A stretch of DNA of 64,000 bases from Rhodospirillales bacterium. GTDB lineage: Bacteria; Pseudomonadota; Alphaproteobacteria; UBA828. Positions within the stretch are counted from its first letter, which is position 1. The number at the start of each line of letters is the position of its first letter. The DNA lies in NCBI GenBank assembly GCA_028818855.1, contig JAPPMY010000259.1:1-64000 (forward strand), given 5' to 3'. This document shows positions 27,954 through 37,113 of this stretch, in pieces. Made by a program: the position numbers and the translations under genes. The notes under the pieces are model-generated. The model searched no databases and had not been told where the DNA came from. It saw only the letters and a program-made list of their open reading frames with translations.

Positions 27954-29375
27954 TCAGAGCGCCGGCCAGCGGCCGCGCCAAGGGCTCGCTGCCTCATACG
28001 CGGCGGCTGCGCGGAACACGCGAACGTCGTCGAAGCTCCGGCCGACGATCTGGATGCCCGTCGGCACGCCGGTATTCCGGCAGAAGCCGCTCGGGACGCT
28101 CATCACCGGGCACTCGCCCACCATGTTGAAGGGGTAGGTCAGCAGCCAGCCCAGATGCGGCTGCACCGGCTTCCCGCCGATGCGGAGGTCGTAGTCCATG
28201 TTGTTGTGCTCGATCGGCACCGACGGCAGGGCGAGGGTCGGGCAGATCAGCACGTGATACCTCTCGAGGATCGGCGAGAGCTGCCGGTACATCTCGCCGC
28301 GCGCCAGGTTGACGCGATAGGCCCGCGCGGCGTCGAGCCGCATCCCGCGCTCGATCACGTCGACCAGGAAGGGGTCCATCTCGTAGCGCCAGCGCGGCAG
28401 CAGATGCCCGAAGAGACCGGCGTAGAACGCTTCCGAATGGGTAAGGAAGGCATCCAGCACGCCGGAGTGCCAGCCGAGCGCCACGTCGTCGACGACGCAC
28501 CCCAGATCGCGGAAGACGTCCGCGGCGGCGCGCGTGTTCAGCTCGACCTCTGGATCGATGGTCTTGTAGCCGAGATCGAGCGAGACGGCGACGCGCCAGC
28601 CCTCGATCCCGGCCATTGTCTCGGGGATGCGCACCCTGCTCCTGAGCGAGCAGGGATCCTCCGCATGCGGGCCCGACATCACGTTCTGCATGAGCGCGGC
28701 ATCGCCGACCGAGCGGGTGAGCGGGCCGAAGTGAAGGATCGTCTCGCGCGGGAAATCGCGATCCAGCGGGTTGCGCCCGAAGGGCGGCTTGTAGCCGATC
28801 AGCCCGCAGGCGGACGCGGGAATCCGGATCGAGCCACCGGCGTCGGTGCCGTCGGCCAGCATGGTCATGCCGCTCGCGAGCGCCGCTCCCGCCCCGCCTG
28901 AGGAGCCGCCCGGGCTGTAGGCCGTATTCCACGGGTTCCGGGTCACGCCCCAGAGCGCGCTGTAGGTCGTGCCGGAAGGCGATTCCGGCGTGGTCGTGCG
29001 CGCGTGCATGATGGCGCCCGCCCGCAAGAGGCGTGCCACCGTGGGCGCGGTGTGGTCCGGCCGGTGGTCGGCGAAGGCCTTGGAGCCGAAGGTCGTGATC
29101 TCGCCCTTGACCGGGTGCAGGTCCTTGATCGCGACGGGGATGCCTTCGAGGGGGCGGGGCCGGCCATCGCTCTTGAGGTACCTGGCCTCGACACGGCGCG
29201 CCTGCTCGAGCGCACGCTCGAAGAACGTGTAGGTAAAGGCGTTGAGCGCAGGGTTGACCCGTTCCACGCGGGCGATCACCGCCTGCATGAGCTCCACCGG
29301 GGACAGCCGGCGGGCGCGAAAGGCCGCGAGCGCCTCGCCCGCCGTCATCATGCAAAGCGCGTCGTTTCCGCTCAT
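27954..29375 (-). CDS. Amidase signature family hydrolase
   Basis: A 473-residue amidase with an intact triad: Lys in VAIKDLHPV (about residue 79), Ser in SPGGSSGGAG and nucleophile Ser in DAGGSIRIPA. The ATG at 29373-29375 follows GGGGAGG; the frame extends 25 codons further upstream without a better site. It is not closely similar to the amidase at 24436 and is distinct from GatA. It heads the minus-strand series of amidase, NMT1-like, M19 and amidase genes, suggesting a joint role in breaking down an amide or peptide-like compound. Confidence 0.88.
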   Translation of the reverse strand: MSGNDALCMMTAGEALAAFRARRLSPVELMQAVIARVERVNPALNAFTYTFFERALEQARRVEARYLKSDGRPRPLEGIPVAIKDLHPVKGEITTFGSKAFADHRPDHTAPTVARLLRAGAIMHARTTTPESPSGTTYSALWGVTRNPWNTAYSPGGSSGGAGAALASGMTMLADGTDAGGSIRIPASACGLIGYKPPFGRNPLDRDFPRETILHFGPLTRSVGDAALMQNVMSGPHAEDPCSLRSRVRIPETMAGIEGWRVAVSLDLGYKTIDPEVELNTRAAADVFRDLGCVVDDVALGWHSGVLDAFLTHSEAFYAGLFGHLLPRWRYEMDPFLVDVIERGMRLDAARAYRVNLARGEMYRQLSPILERYHVLICPTLALPSVPIEHNNMDYDLRIGGKPVQPHLGWLLTYPFNMVGECPVMSVPSGFCRNTGVPTGIQIVGRSFDDVRVFRAAAAYEAASPWRGRWPAL

Positions 29376-29413
29376 GGTCCGGTCCTCCCCCGCCCGATGA
29401 TGCGGCGAGGACC

Positions 29414-29435
29414 GACGCCGATCAACGCCGGCGTC
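29414..29435. promoter_or_regulatory. Inverted repeat between divergent amidase and Rieske oxygenase genes
   Basis: GACGCCG at 29414-29420 and CGGCGTC at 29429-29435 form a 7-bp inverted repeat with an 8-nt spacer, central in the 104-nt divergent gap. It is a candidate operator. Confidence 0.35.
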
Positions 29436-29479
29436 CCGTTCGCTTGTCAACCGATCGCAAAATCCCGAAACTCCGTTGC

Positions 29480-30682
29480 ATGGGCGAGACGCACCGCTGG
29501 GCGGACATGTTCCCGGATATCGGGCAGGGGCCGGTCTCGACCACGCCCTGCATCTCGCGCGACTTCTACGAGGACGAGAAGGAGCGCGTCTTCAAGCGCG
29601 CCTGGCTCATGGTGGCGCGCGAGGAGGAGCTGCCGAAGCCCGGCGACTGGAAGGTGAAGCGCCTCGTCTGCGCGGACACCTCGGTGCTGCTGATCCGCGG
29701 CAAGGACGGCGTCGTCCGCGGCTTCCACAACATCTGCTCCCATCGCGGCAACAAGATCGTCTGGGAGACGGGTGACGAGAGCTTCGGCAGCAACAAGGCC
29801 GCGGTCGTCGCCTGCCACTTCCACGGCTGGGTCTACGGCGCCGACGGCGCGCTCGTGCAGGTGCCGGAGGAGGAGCGCTTCTACCCGTGCTTCGACAAGG
29901 CGGAGAACGGCCTCGTCGCGATCCGCACCGAGGTCTGGGAGGGCTTCGTCTGCATCAATCTGGATCCCGCGGGCAGCCAGTCGCTGGCCGACTACCTCGG
30001 CGATTACGGCGCGCACATGGCCAGATTTCCCTACGGGGAGCTCGATTTCTGCGCGAGCTACTGGACCGAGCTGGATTGCAACTGGAAGGTCGCCCACGAC
30101 GCCTTCGCCGAGGCCTATCACGTCCACACGGTCCACGCCGGCTCGTTCCCCAACGTGTTCTCGTCGGGCCTCGCCCACGTGAAGCTCTTCGGCCTGCATC
30201 GAACGGCGGCGGTCTGCCTCAACCCGAGCGGCACGTTTCGCCCGGTCCAGCAGCGCGCGGAGGAGATCTGCGGCGGCTTCGCCGGCGCCCATCACAAGGG
30301 CTCGATGCTGCCCGAGACCATCAACCCCGACGGCCGCGAGGACTTCGCCTTCGAGCTCAGCGTGATGTTCCCCAACCTGCTGCTGCACATCGCCGAGGGG
30401 CTCTGGTTCACCCACCAGTTCTGGCCGCTGGCGCACAACAGGACGCGTTGGGAGGGCAAGTACTATATCCGCATGCCGCGCACCAACAGCGAGCGCTGGG
30501 CGTGCGAGAGCGCACAGCTCCTCGCCCGCAACGCCTGGCTCGAGGACACGGGCACGATGGAGGCGACGCAGGCGGCGCTCGATTCGGGCGTCAAGAAGGC
30601 GATGCACCTGCAGGACGAGGAGATCCTCGTGCGCCACGGCTACCACGCGCTGGACCGCTTCATGCGGAGCCCGCCGGCCTGA
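29480..30682 (+). CDS. Rieske aromatic ring-hydroxylating oxygenase alpha subunit (paralog 1)
   Basis: Catalytic subunit of a Rieske non-haem iron oxygenase, 400 residues. Rieske ligands are Cys86/His88 and Cys112/His115; the loop between the pairs has 23 residues, longer than the usual 15-17. The mononuclear iron motif is EAYHVHTVH, with bridging Glu211, His214 and His219. The ATG at 29480 aligns with the start of paralog 2 (MAETELRW); a TTG 36 nt upstream does not. It is followed 11 nt later by a SnoaL-like gene. Substrate unknown; no reductase is adjacent. Confidence 0.9.
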   Translation: MGETHRWADMFPDIGQGPVSTTPCISRDFYEDEKERVFKRAWLMVAREEELPKPGDWKVKRLVCADTSVLLIRGKDGVVRGFHNICSHRGNKIVWETGDESFGSNKAAVVACHFHGWVYGADGALVQVPEEERFYPCFDKAENGLVAIRTEVWEGFVCINLDPAGSQSLADYLGDYGAHMARFPYGELDFCASYWTELDCNWKVAHDAFAEAYHVHTVHAGSFPNVFSSGLAHVKLFGLHRTAAVCLNPSGTFRPVQQRAEEICGGFAGAHHKGSMLPETINPDGREDFAFELSVMFPNLLLHIAEGLWFTHQFWPLAHNRTRWEGKYYIRMPRTNSERWACESAQLLARNAWLEDTGTMEATQAALDSGVKKAMHLQDEEILVRHGYHALDRFMRSPPA

Positions 30683-30693
30683 CGAGCCCCGAG

Positions 30694-31164
30694 ATGGCCC
30701 TCACTCTCGAAGAGCGGATCACGCGGCTCGAGGACATCGAGGCGATCAAGAGCCTCATCACGACCTACGCGCGGGGCGCGGACCGCAACAACGATCCGGC
30801 GATCCTGGCGCCGCTCTACACCGAGGACGCGGTGTGGGAGGCCGAGGGTTTTGGGCGCCATGAAGGCATCGAGGCGATCGCGCGGGAGATGGCCGAGGTC
30901 GGCCGCGAGACGATCCTCTGGAGCCTCCACTACATGGTCTCGCCGGAGATCAGGATCGCTGACGACGGCAAGAGCGCGGAGTGTTTTTGGTATCTCTGGG
31001 AGCTTGCGAAGATGCCCGGCGAGGACGGCCAGCCCGAAGACAACGTGATCGGCGGCTGGTACGAGACCAAGCTAGTCAAGACCGATGCCGGCTGGAAGTT
31101 CCGTCACGTGACCCTGGTGCTGAAGCTGATCTGCCCCGCTCACGAACCCTGGGAGACCCGGTAG
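30694..31164 (+). CDS. SnoaL/NTF2-like protein paired with Rieske oxygenase 1
   Basis: A 156-residue single-domain protein of the NTF2-like cone fold. The N-terminal LEDIEAIKSLITTYARGADRN pattern (quoted in part: DIEAIKSLITTYARG) and the acidic LYTEDAVWE are typical of SnoaL-like enzymes and of ring-hydroxylating dioxygenase beta subunits. Its place 11 nt after the alpha subunit suggests a beta-like partner or an isomerase/dehydratase acting on the product. Sequence alone does not decide. It converges on the DUF1989 gene. Confidence 0.75.
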   Translation: MALTLEERITRLEDIEAIKSLITTYARGADRNNDPAILAPLYTEDAVWEAEGFGRHEGIEAIAREMAEVGRETILWSLHYMVSPEIRIADDGKSAECFWYLWELAKMPGEDGQPEDNVIGGWYETKLVKTDAGWKFRHVTLVLKLICPAHEPWETR

Positions 31165-31217
31165 ACACTTCCGGACCGACAGGTTGGGGCGACGTTCGTC
31201 ACCGAGCCTGCGCGCCG

Positions 31218-31850
31218 CTACGAAGAGGCTTCCAAAATCTGGACGCGGATCGGCGTCGGCCGGCCTCCGGCTGCCGGGTTGTTGACTTGAGGGCAGTTGG
31301 AGACGATCGCAAGGACGTCGCGCTCGGCGCGCAAGTCGACGCGGTCGCCCGGCTTGGACGGGCCGTCGACGAAGGTCCGTTCCGCCAGGCGGCCTCCTTC
31401 ATACACCGGCACGGCGCAGAAGAAGTTCACGTTGGGCACGATGTCCGTCCATCCCAGGCCGTGCTCCGCCAAGGCGCTCAGGAAGTTCTCGCGGCACCCT
31501 GGCACGCCCTCCACGCCGTAGAGCATGGCGTTGCTGGGGGCGCTGCAGCAACCGGCGATGGTGTCGTGATGGCCGCAGGTGTCGGCCACGATGGTGAAGA
31601 GCGCCCGTCCCCTGTCCGAGTAGAGCGCATGGCCCTCGGTCAGGCGAAGCGTGCCGCTTTTCTTGATGGTGTTCGGCGCGTTGTAGCGCTCGCGCGGGTC
31701 AGCCGCGTCGTAGCACAGGAAGTCGACGCCCTGCTCGCCCTCCAGGTCGACCATGCGCAGCACCTGTCCCCGCCGCAGGCGGGCCGACCACGGAGCGCCC
31801 GGCGGCACGATCTCGTCCTGGACAACAGGTCGCGCACTCTCTTCGTTCAT
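31218..31850 (-). CDS. DUF1989 (urea carboxylase-associated) family protein
   Basis: A 210-residue protein resembling the urea amidolyase-associated proteins found next to urea or guanidine carboxylases. The conserved ADTCGHHDTIAGCCS segment (about residues 89-103) and NVNFFCAVPV carry His, Asp and Cys residues likely to bind a metal. Here it stands without any carboxylase gene. The ATG at 31848-31850 has GGAGGG upstream; a GTG one codon earlier is an alternative. It is divergent from the luciferase-like gene with a palindrome between them. Confidence 0.75.
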   Translation of the reverse strand: MNEESARPVVQDEIVPPGAPWSARLRRGQVLRMVDLEGEQGVDFLCYDAADPRERYNAPNTIKKSGTLRLTEGHALYSDRGRALFTIVADTCGHHDTIAGCCSAPSNAMLYGVEGVPGCRENFLSALAEHGLGWTDIVPNVNFFCAVPVYEGGRLAERTFVDGPSKPGDRVDLRAERDVLAIVSNCPQVNNPAAGGRPTPIRVQILEASS

Positions 31851-31915
31851 CACCGTGCCCTCCGCTCTGATCCGTCGCCTACCCTAACCCATTTGGGGCG
31901 CATCGCGTTCCGGCC

Positions 31916-31942
31916 GGCGTCCGTTTCGGGAAACGCGACGCC
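31916..31942. promoter_or_regulatory. Long inverted repeat between divergent DUF1989 and luciferase-like genes
   Basis: GGCGTC-CGTTTC at 31916-31927 mirrors GAAACG at 31930-31935 and GACGCC at 31937-31942, with a 2-nt centre and one extra C at 31936. It overlaps the place expected for a -35 element, since TATCAT at 31947-31952 is a good -10 for the plus-strand gene. Candidate operator, or an mRNA hairpin. Confidence 0.5.
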
Positions 31943-31992
31943 TGACTATCATGCGGCTGACGAATTGATTCGCGCAGCCTGGGGAGGGCGTG

Positions 31993-32952
31993 ATGGACCT
32001 CGGAATGACCATTCCCAATTACGGGCCTCTTGCCCGACGCGACGCCATCACCGCGATCGCGCGCCAGGCGGAGGACCTCGGTTTCGGCATCATGGCGATC
32101 GCCGATCACATCGTCATTCCGAAGACCTGGAACTCCTTCTATCCCTATTCGCCGACCGGGCGGGTCGACACGTTCGACGGCGGCGACACGCTGGAACCGC
32201 TGGCGCTGATGGCGGCGCTCGCACTCGCGACGCAGAAGGCGCAGCTGCTCACCGCCGTGCTGGTGGTGCCCTATCGCCCGCCCATCCTGACCGCCAAGCA
32301 GCTCGCGACGATCGACGTCCTCTCCGGCGGGCGGGTCACGGTCGGCTGCGGGACCGGCTGGATGCGCGAGGAGTTCGAGGCGGTCGGTGCTCCGCCCTAT
32401 GAAGCGCGCGGCCAGGTGACCGACGAGTACATCGAGGCCTTCCGGGCGATGTGGACGAGCGACGAGCCGACCTACGAGGGAGAGTACGCCCGCGTTGCGG
32501 ACATCTATTTCCGTCCCCAGCCTGTCCGCCAGCCGCACCCGCCGATCTGGATCGGCGGCGACAGCATGCCCGCGCTGCGCCGGACGGCACGCCTCGGAGA
32601 CGGCTGGTTGCCGGTCGGCATCGCGCCGAAGCGCCCGCTCAACACGGTCGCCAGCTACCGGGACGCAGCGAAGACCCTCGCCGACCTCGCCCACGATGCC
32701 GGTCGCGACCCGGCAGAGATCGCGCTCAACTTCTGGGCCGTCTGGTACGACGAGAGCAAGCGGGTCACGCTCGATGACGGCAGCCGCCACATTTTTACCG
32801 GCGAGTCCCAGGAGATCGCCGCCGACATCAACGCGCTGGCCGAAATCGGCGTCAGCACCGTCCTCTTCAACTTCGTCCGGAGCACCCTCGACGAGACGCT
32901 CGAGAGCACCGAGCGCTTCGCCCGCGACGTGATGCCGCTGGTCAGCGCATAA
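31993..32952 (+). CDS. LLM-class flavin-dependent oxidoreductase
   Basis: A 319-residue TIM-barrel protein of the luciferase-like monooxygenase family, of the F420-type subgroup (TIGR03619-like). Features are the start MDLGMTIPNYGPL, GFGIMAIADHI, LSGGRVTVGCGTGWMREEF and PPIWIGGDS. Such enzymes use FMNH2 or F420; which one cannot be read here. ATG at 31993 with GGGGAGG upstream; a GTG one codon earlier is unlikely. It is followed by a convergent ABC transporter. Confidence 0.85.
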   Translation: MDLGMTIPNYGPLARRDAITAIARQAEDLGFGIMAIADHIVIPKTWNSFYPYSPTGRVDTFDGGDTLEPLALMAALALATQKAQLLTAVLVVPYRPPILTAKQLATIDVLSGGRVTVGCGTGWMREEFEAVGAPPYEARGQVTDEYIEAFRAMWTSDEPTYEGEYARVADIYFRPQPVRQPHPPIWIGGDSMPALRRTARLGDGWLPVGIAPKRPLNTVASYRDAAKTLADLAHDAGRDPAEIALNFWAVWYDESKRVTLDDGSRHIFTGESQEIAADINALAEIGVSTVLFNFVRSTLDETLESTERFARDVMPLVSA

Positions 32953-33063
32953 AGCACATGGTCTGGAGCGGGCTGCCGGGGCCGGGCAGGCGGCTTGAGG
33001 TGACTTGACCGGCGCGTCAGGCTTTCGCGGGCGCGAACGTGCGGTAGTTCAGCCCCCGGCCGC

Positions 33064-33077
33064 GCCCGCCGGCGGGC
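33064..33077 (+). terminator. Possible terminator between convergent genes
   Basis: GCCCGCC at 33064-33070 is followed directly by its complement GGCGGGC at 33071-33077, then TCTTCATT. It lies between the convergent luciferase-like gene and ABC ATPase gene, close to the stop of the latter. Confidence 0.35.
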
Positions 33078-33080
33078 TCT

Positions 33081-34943
33081 TCATTCGGGCAAGGCCTCGT
33101 CAACGCCGGGCGGCCACGGCATGGCAGGGTCGTCGGGCGGGACGGCGGCGAGCAGCGCCCGTGTATAGGGGTGCTTCGGGGCCTCGAAGACCGCGTCGGT
33201 GGAGCCGCTCTCGACGACGCGGCCGGCCTGCATCACGAGCACGCGGGAGCACACGTAGCGCACGACGGAGAGATCGTGCGAGATCAGCAGCAGCGAGATG
33301 GAAAGCTCCTCGCGCAGCCGCAGCAGCAGATTCAGGATCTGCGCCTGCACCGAGACGTCGAGCCCGGAGACGATCTCGTCCGCCACGAGCAGCCTGGGTG
33401 CCACGCAGAGCGCCCGGCCGATGTTCACGCGCTGGCGCTGGCCGCCGGAGAGCTGCGACGGATAGCGGCGCGCGCTCTCGGCCGCCATGCCGATCTCGCG
33501 CAGGAGGTGGGCAGCGCGGGCGCCGCGTTCGCTGATCCGGTGCCGGCGGCGGTCCGCCTCCATCGCCTGGGTGAGCAGGGTCAGCACGGTGCGGCGCGGG
33601 TTGAGCGCCGACTGCGGATCCTGGAAGACCATCTGTAGGGTCTCCAGCCGCTCGCGCCGGCTCGCCTCGTCCCGCGCCGAGGATTCGTGCCCTCGCACCA
33701 GGAGGCGCCCATCCGTCGGGTGGTCGAGGCCCGCGATCATGCGCGCGACCGTCGTCTTTCCGCTGCCGCTCTCGCCGACGATGCCGACGAACTCGCCGGG
33801 CCTGACCGTGAGGTCCACCTCGCGCACGGCATCGACCACGTGCGGGGCGCCCAGCCAGGTCGCCCGCGTGGTGAAGCGCCGCGAGACGCTCTCCAGCGCG
33901 ACGAGGGCTTCGCTCTCGCCATGCGCGGCCAGGGGCGCCGGCGGCGCGGTCTCGGCCGCCGCCTCGTCCGTGCCGGCCGCGCAGGCCTCGACGCAGCGCA
34001 CGTGGTGGTCAGGCGTCAGCGCGACCAGGGCCGGCACGCTCCGTTCGCACGCTTCGGCGCGCACCGGGCAGCGCGGCGCGAAGCGGCAACCGGGCAATCG
34101 CCCGAACTCCGCGAGGCCCGGCATGTGGTCGGGGAGCGTCGGCAGCCGGCGCCGCGGGCCGGTCAGGTTGGGGTTGGCCCGCTGCAGGCTGCGCGTGTAG
34201 GGGTGCTTCGGCTCGACCAGCAGGGTCTTGGCCTCGCCCTGCTCGACGATGTCGCCGGCATACATCACGAGAACCCTGTCGCAGACGTGGGCCGCGAGGC
34301 GCAGGTCGTGCGTTATCAGCACGACCGCGGTTCGATGCAGCGCCTGCATCTCCTTGATCAGCGCCATGATGCGGGCCTGGGTGATGACATCGAGCGCGGT
34401 CGTGGGCTCGTCGGCGACGACGAGCGCGGGATCGCCGGCGAAGGCCATCGCGATCAGCACTCGCTGGCACATGCCGCCAGACAGCTCGTGCGGATACTTG
34501 GCGAGCAGCTTGCCGGGCTCGGGCAGGTGCACCGCCGACAGCAGCTCGATCGCCTGCCGCCGCCGGGCCGCGCGGCCTCCGACGCCGAGCCGCCTGAGAT
34601 GCTCGTCGAACTGGCTCGCGATGGAGAGCACGGGGTTGAGCGCGGTCATCGGCTCCTGGGGCACGAAGGCGATACGCTTGCCGAGCAGCGCGCGGCGCCG
34701 GTGCGCGCCGAGCCGTACCAGGTCCTCTCCCTCGAACAGCAGCGTGCCGGCGCTGACGGCGAAACCCGGCGGGAGGAGCTGCGAGCAGAGCCGTCCGATC
34801 ATGGACTTGCCCGCCCCCGACTCGCCCACCAGGCCGAGCGTCTCGCCACGCTCCAGCGTGAACGAGATGTCGCGCAGAACGTCGACCGTGACCTCGCCGA
34901 GCCGCGCGGTCAGCGTGATGCCGCTTGCTTCGAGCAGGCTCAT
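33081..34943 (-). CDS. Peptide-type ABC transporter, fused ATP-binding protein (DppD-DppF)
   Basis: A 620-residue protein with both ATPases of a dipeptide/oligopeptide transporter in one chain. NBD1 has Walker A at 40-47, the LSGGM signature and DEPTTALD; it is followed by the oligopeptide C-terminal extension with Cys286, Cys292, Cys299 and Cys317, the pattern linked to an Fe-S cluster in DppD. NBD2 has Walker A at 390-397 and LSGGQRQR; its Walker B reads ADEIVSGLD, Ile replacing the usual Pro. The ATG overlaps the permease stop (ATGA). Confidence 0.93.
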   Translation of the reverse strand: MSLLEASGITLTARLGEVTVDVLRDISFTLERGETLGLVGESGAGKSMIGRLCSQLLPPGFAVSAGTLLFEGEDLVRLGAHRRRALLGKRIAFVPQEPMTALNPVLSIASQFDEHLRRLGVGGRAARRRQAIELLSAVHLPEPGKLLAKYPHELSGGMCQRVLIAMAFAGDPALVVADEPTTALDVITQARIMALIKEMQALHRTAVVLITHDLRLAAHVCDRVLVMYAGDIVEQGEAKTLLVEPKHPYTRSLQRANPNLTGPRRRLPTLPDHMPGLAEFGRLPGCRFAPRCPVRAEACERSVPALVALTPDHHVRCVEACAAGTDEAAAETAPPAPLAAHGESEALVALESVSRRFTTRATWLGAPHVVDAVREVDLTVRPGEFVGIVGESGSGKTTVARMIAGLDHPTDGRLLVRGHESSARDEASRRERLETLQMVFQDPQSALNPRRTVLTLLTQAMEADRRRHRISERGARAAHLLREIGMAAESARRYPSQLSGGQRQRVNIGRALCVAPRLLVADEIVSGLDVSVQAQILNLLLRLREELSISLLLISHDLSVVRYVCSRVLVMQAGRVVESGSTDAVFEAPKHPYTRALLAAVPPDDPAMPWPPGVDEALPE

Positions 34944-35824
34944 GCCTCGGTATGCCGCGCCTGGCGCAGCTTCGGATCGAGCGTCCGCCGCAGCCCGTCG
35001 CCGAGGAGGTTGAAGCCGAGCACGGTGATGAGGACGGCGAGGATCGGGAAGATCAGCGACCACACCGCCTGGTACATGTACTGGCGCGAGTCCGCGATCA
35101 TCATGCCCCAGGCCGGCACGTCGGATTCGACGCTCAGCCCGACGAAGCTGAGGATGGCCTCCACGATCACCGCGATGCCCATCTCCAGGCTCATCAGCGT
35201 GATGATCAGGGGCAGCACGGACGGCAGCACCTCGCGGAAGAGCGTGCGCGGATGGCTGAAGCCGAGCAGCCGGGCCGCCGGAATGTAGTCGCGCCGGCGC
35301 ACCACGAGCACCTCCGCCCGCACGACGCGGCAGAACCGGGTCCAGTCGACCAGGATGATCGCGAGGATCACGTTGTCGACGCCGACCCCCAGCCCCACCA
35401 TCAGGATCAGCGAGAGGATCACCGGCGGAAAGGACATCCAGAGGTCGACCAGGCGGGTGATGAGCCAGTCTATCCAGCCGCCGAAATAGCCCGCGACGTG
35501 GGCGAGCGTGACGCCGAGCACCATCGCGCCGAGCGAGGCGAGCACGGCCACCACCATCGCGACGCGCGCGCCGTAGATCAGGTGGGAGAGGATGTCGCGG
35601 CCGAGGCTGTCGGTGCCGAGGGGATAGAGGGGGTCGCCCATCGCGTCCCAGGCGGGGGGGAGCAGGTTGCCGAAGAGATCCTGATCGGCAGGATCGTGCG
35701 GCGCGATCCAGGGCGCGAAGATGGCAACGACCGCAACGAACAGCACGATCAGTCCGCCGACCACGACACGGCCGGAGCGCAACGGCGCGGGCAGCCGACG
35801 GAGCCTTGCGCCAAGCCCCCTCAC
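34940..35824 (-). CDS. Peptide-type ABC transporter permease (DppC-like)
   Basis: A 294-residue inner-membrane permease with six predicted segments. It has the N-terminal extension typical of DppC/OppC, a periplasmic LGTDSLGRDILSHLIYG motif, and the EAA loop around AARLLGFSHPRTLFREVLP that contacts the ATPase. The start is a GTG overlapping the DppB stop (GTGA); the upstream open frame overlaps dppB and is not coding. Confidence 0.93.
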   Translation of the reverse strand: MRGLGARLRRLPAPLRSGRVVVGGLIVLFVAVVAIFAPWIAPHDPADQDLFGNLLPPAWDAMGDPLYPLGTDSLGRDILSHLIYGARVAMVVAVLASLGAMVLGVTLAHVAGYFGGWIDWLITRLVDLWMSFPPVILSLILMVGLGVGVDNVILAIILVDWTRFCRVVRAEVLVVRRRDYIPAARLLGFSHPRTLFREVLPSVLPLIITLMSLEMGIAVIVEAILSFVGLSVESDVPAWGMMIADSRQYMYQAVWSLIFPILAVLITVLGFNLLGDGLRRTLDPKLRQARHTEA

Positions 35825-36837
35825 GCCGCCCTCAGCTTGGGGTTGAGGATCACGTAGCTCACGTCGACGACCAGGTTCGTCACCAGAACGGCGATGCAAT
35901 AGGTCAGCGCAACGCCCTGAATGACCGGAAAGTCCGTGTTGCGGATCGCCTTGACCATGAGGTTCCCGATTCCGGGATAGGCGAAGATGATCTCGACTAG
36001 GAGCGTGCCGCCGAAGAGAAAGCCGAACTGCACGCCGACCAGGGTGAGCGTCGGCAGCACCGCGTTCTTGAGCGCGTGACGCAGCAGGATGCGGCCTTCG
36101 CCCACGCCGCGCAGCCGCGCGAGCTGGATGTAGTCCTCGTTGATCACATCCATCAGGCTCGAGCGGAGCACCCGCATGATCAGCGGCGAGAACGCAAGCG
36201 CGAGGGCGAGGCCCGGCAGGAGGATGTGCTCGAGCGCGCTCAGGAAGAGATCTCCCTGGGCCGTGATGATGGCGTCGATGAAGACGAATCCGGTGATGTC
36301 CGGCAGCGCGAAGCCCGGCGCCACGCGGCCGGAGAAGGGCAGAACGGCCCAGCCGACGCCGAAGGCGAGGATCAGGAACAGTGCCCACAGGAAGTCCGGG
36401 ATCGACAGCATGGCGATGCTGGTGAGGTCGGCCGCAGCCTCGCGCCGGGTGCCCCGCAGGCGGAACATGACGAGGCCGCCGCCGAAGCCGATGATGAGCG
36501 AGAGCACGAGCGCGAAGAGCGCAAGCTCGATGGTCGCCGGCAGGGTCTCGCCGATCAGGTTCATCACCGTGTCGCGCAGTCCGATGCCGTGCCCGAGGTC
36601 GCCCTGCACCGCGCGCTCGAGCCAGACCACGTATTGTTCGACGATGCCGCCGTCGAGCCCGTGATAGGCCCGCAGCTCGGCCACGTCCGCCGGCGTCGCG
36701 TTGGGCGGGATCACCAGCGCCAGCGGATCGGCGGGGAGGAGCCGGAGGATCACGAAGACCATCACCGAGACGATCAGGAGCATCGGCACCAGAACCGCGA
36801 GGCGGCGGACCAGGATGCCGAGGATCAGCCGCAGCAC
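35821..36837 (-). CDS. Peptide-type ABC transporter permease (DppB-like)
   Basis: A 338-residue permease with six predicted membrane segments, starting at a GTG. It shows the DppB features: a first transmembrane helix at residues 10-33, a periplasmic domain with YVVWLERAVQGDLG, and the EAA loop LARLRGVGEGRILLRHALKNA. It is first of three overlapping genes (B, C, fused D-F). The gene for the binding protein is divergent, 276 nt away; I find no clear promoter for either in that gap. Confidence 0.93.
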   Translation of the reverse strand: MLRLILGILVRRLAVLVPMLLIVSVMVFVILRLLPADPLALVIPPNATPADVAELRAYHGLDGGIVEQYVVWLERAVQGDLGHGIGLRDTVMNLIGETLPATIELALFALVLSLIIGFGGGLVMFRLRGTRREAAADLTSIAMLSIPDFLWALFLILAFGVGWAVLPFSGRVAPGFALPDITGFVFIDAIITAQGDLFLSALEHILLPGLALALAFSPLIMRVLRSSLMDVINEDYIQLARLRGVGEGRILLRHALKNAVLPTLTLVGVQFGFLFGGTLLVEIIFAYPGIGNLMVKAIRNTDFPVIQGVALTYCIAVLVTNLVVDVSYVILNPKLRAA

Positions 36838-37113
36838 GCGTCGGGCTCTGGAGGAATTGCGGACACCGGGGCGGGCGCCGTAAGTCGCGGCCCCATCCTC
36901 TCCGGCTGTCGCAGGATCACGTCGGTCATCACCGCCGCGGAGGGTATCGCGCCCGGACGAGGTGCGGAAATCCCTAAAGGAGCGGAGCGTTCAGGACCGG
37001 CACCGGCGGCCAAGGTGGTCGCGCAACGCTACGGCGTGTGGTTTAGTACCGAAGGGATCGAACCGGCGTCTGCAGGCTCAGCGGGCGGTGGACGCGAGAG
37101 AGGGAGTAGAAAC

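Noticed and set aside
29444-29479. TTG start for the first Rieske oxygenase
   Set aside because: The paralog at 38760 begins at the position that matches the ATG at 29480, and the extra 12 residues have no counterpart.
36076-37113. Upstream extension of the binding-protein frame through the permease gene
   Set aside because: It is antisense to the DppB-like gene, and the ATG at 37114 is followed by a proper signal peptide.
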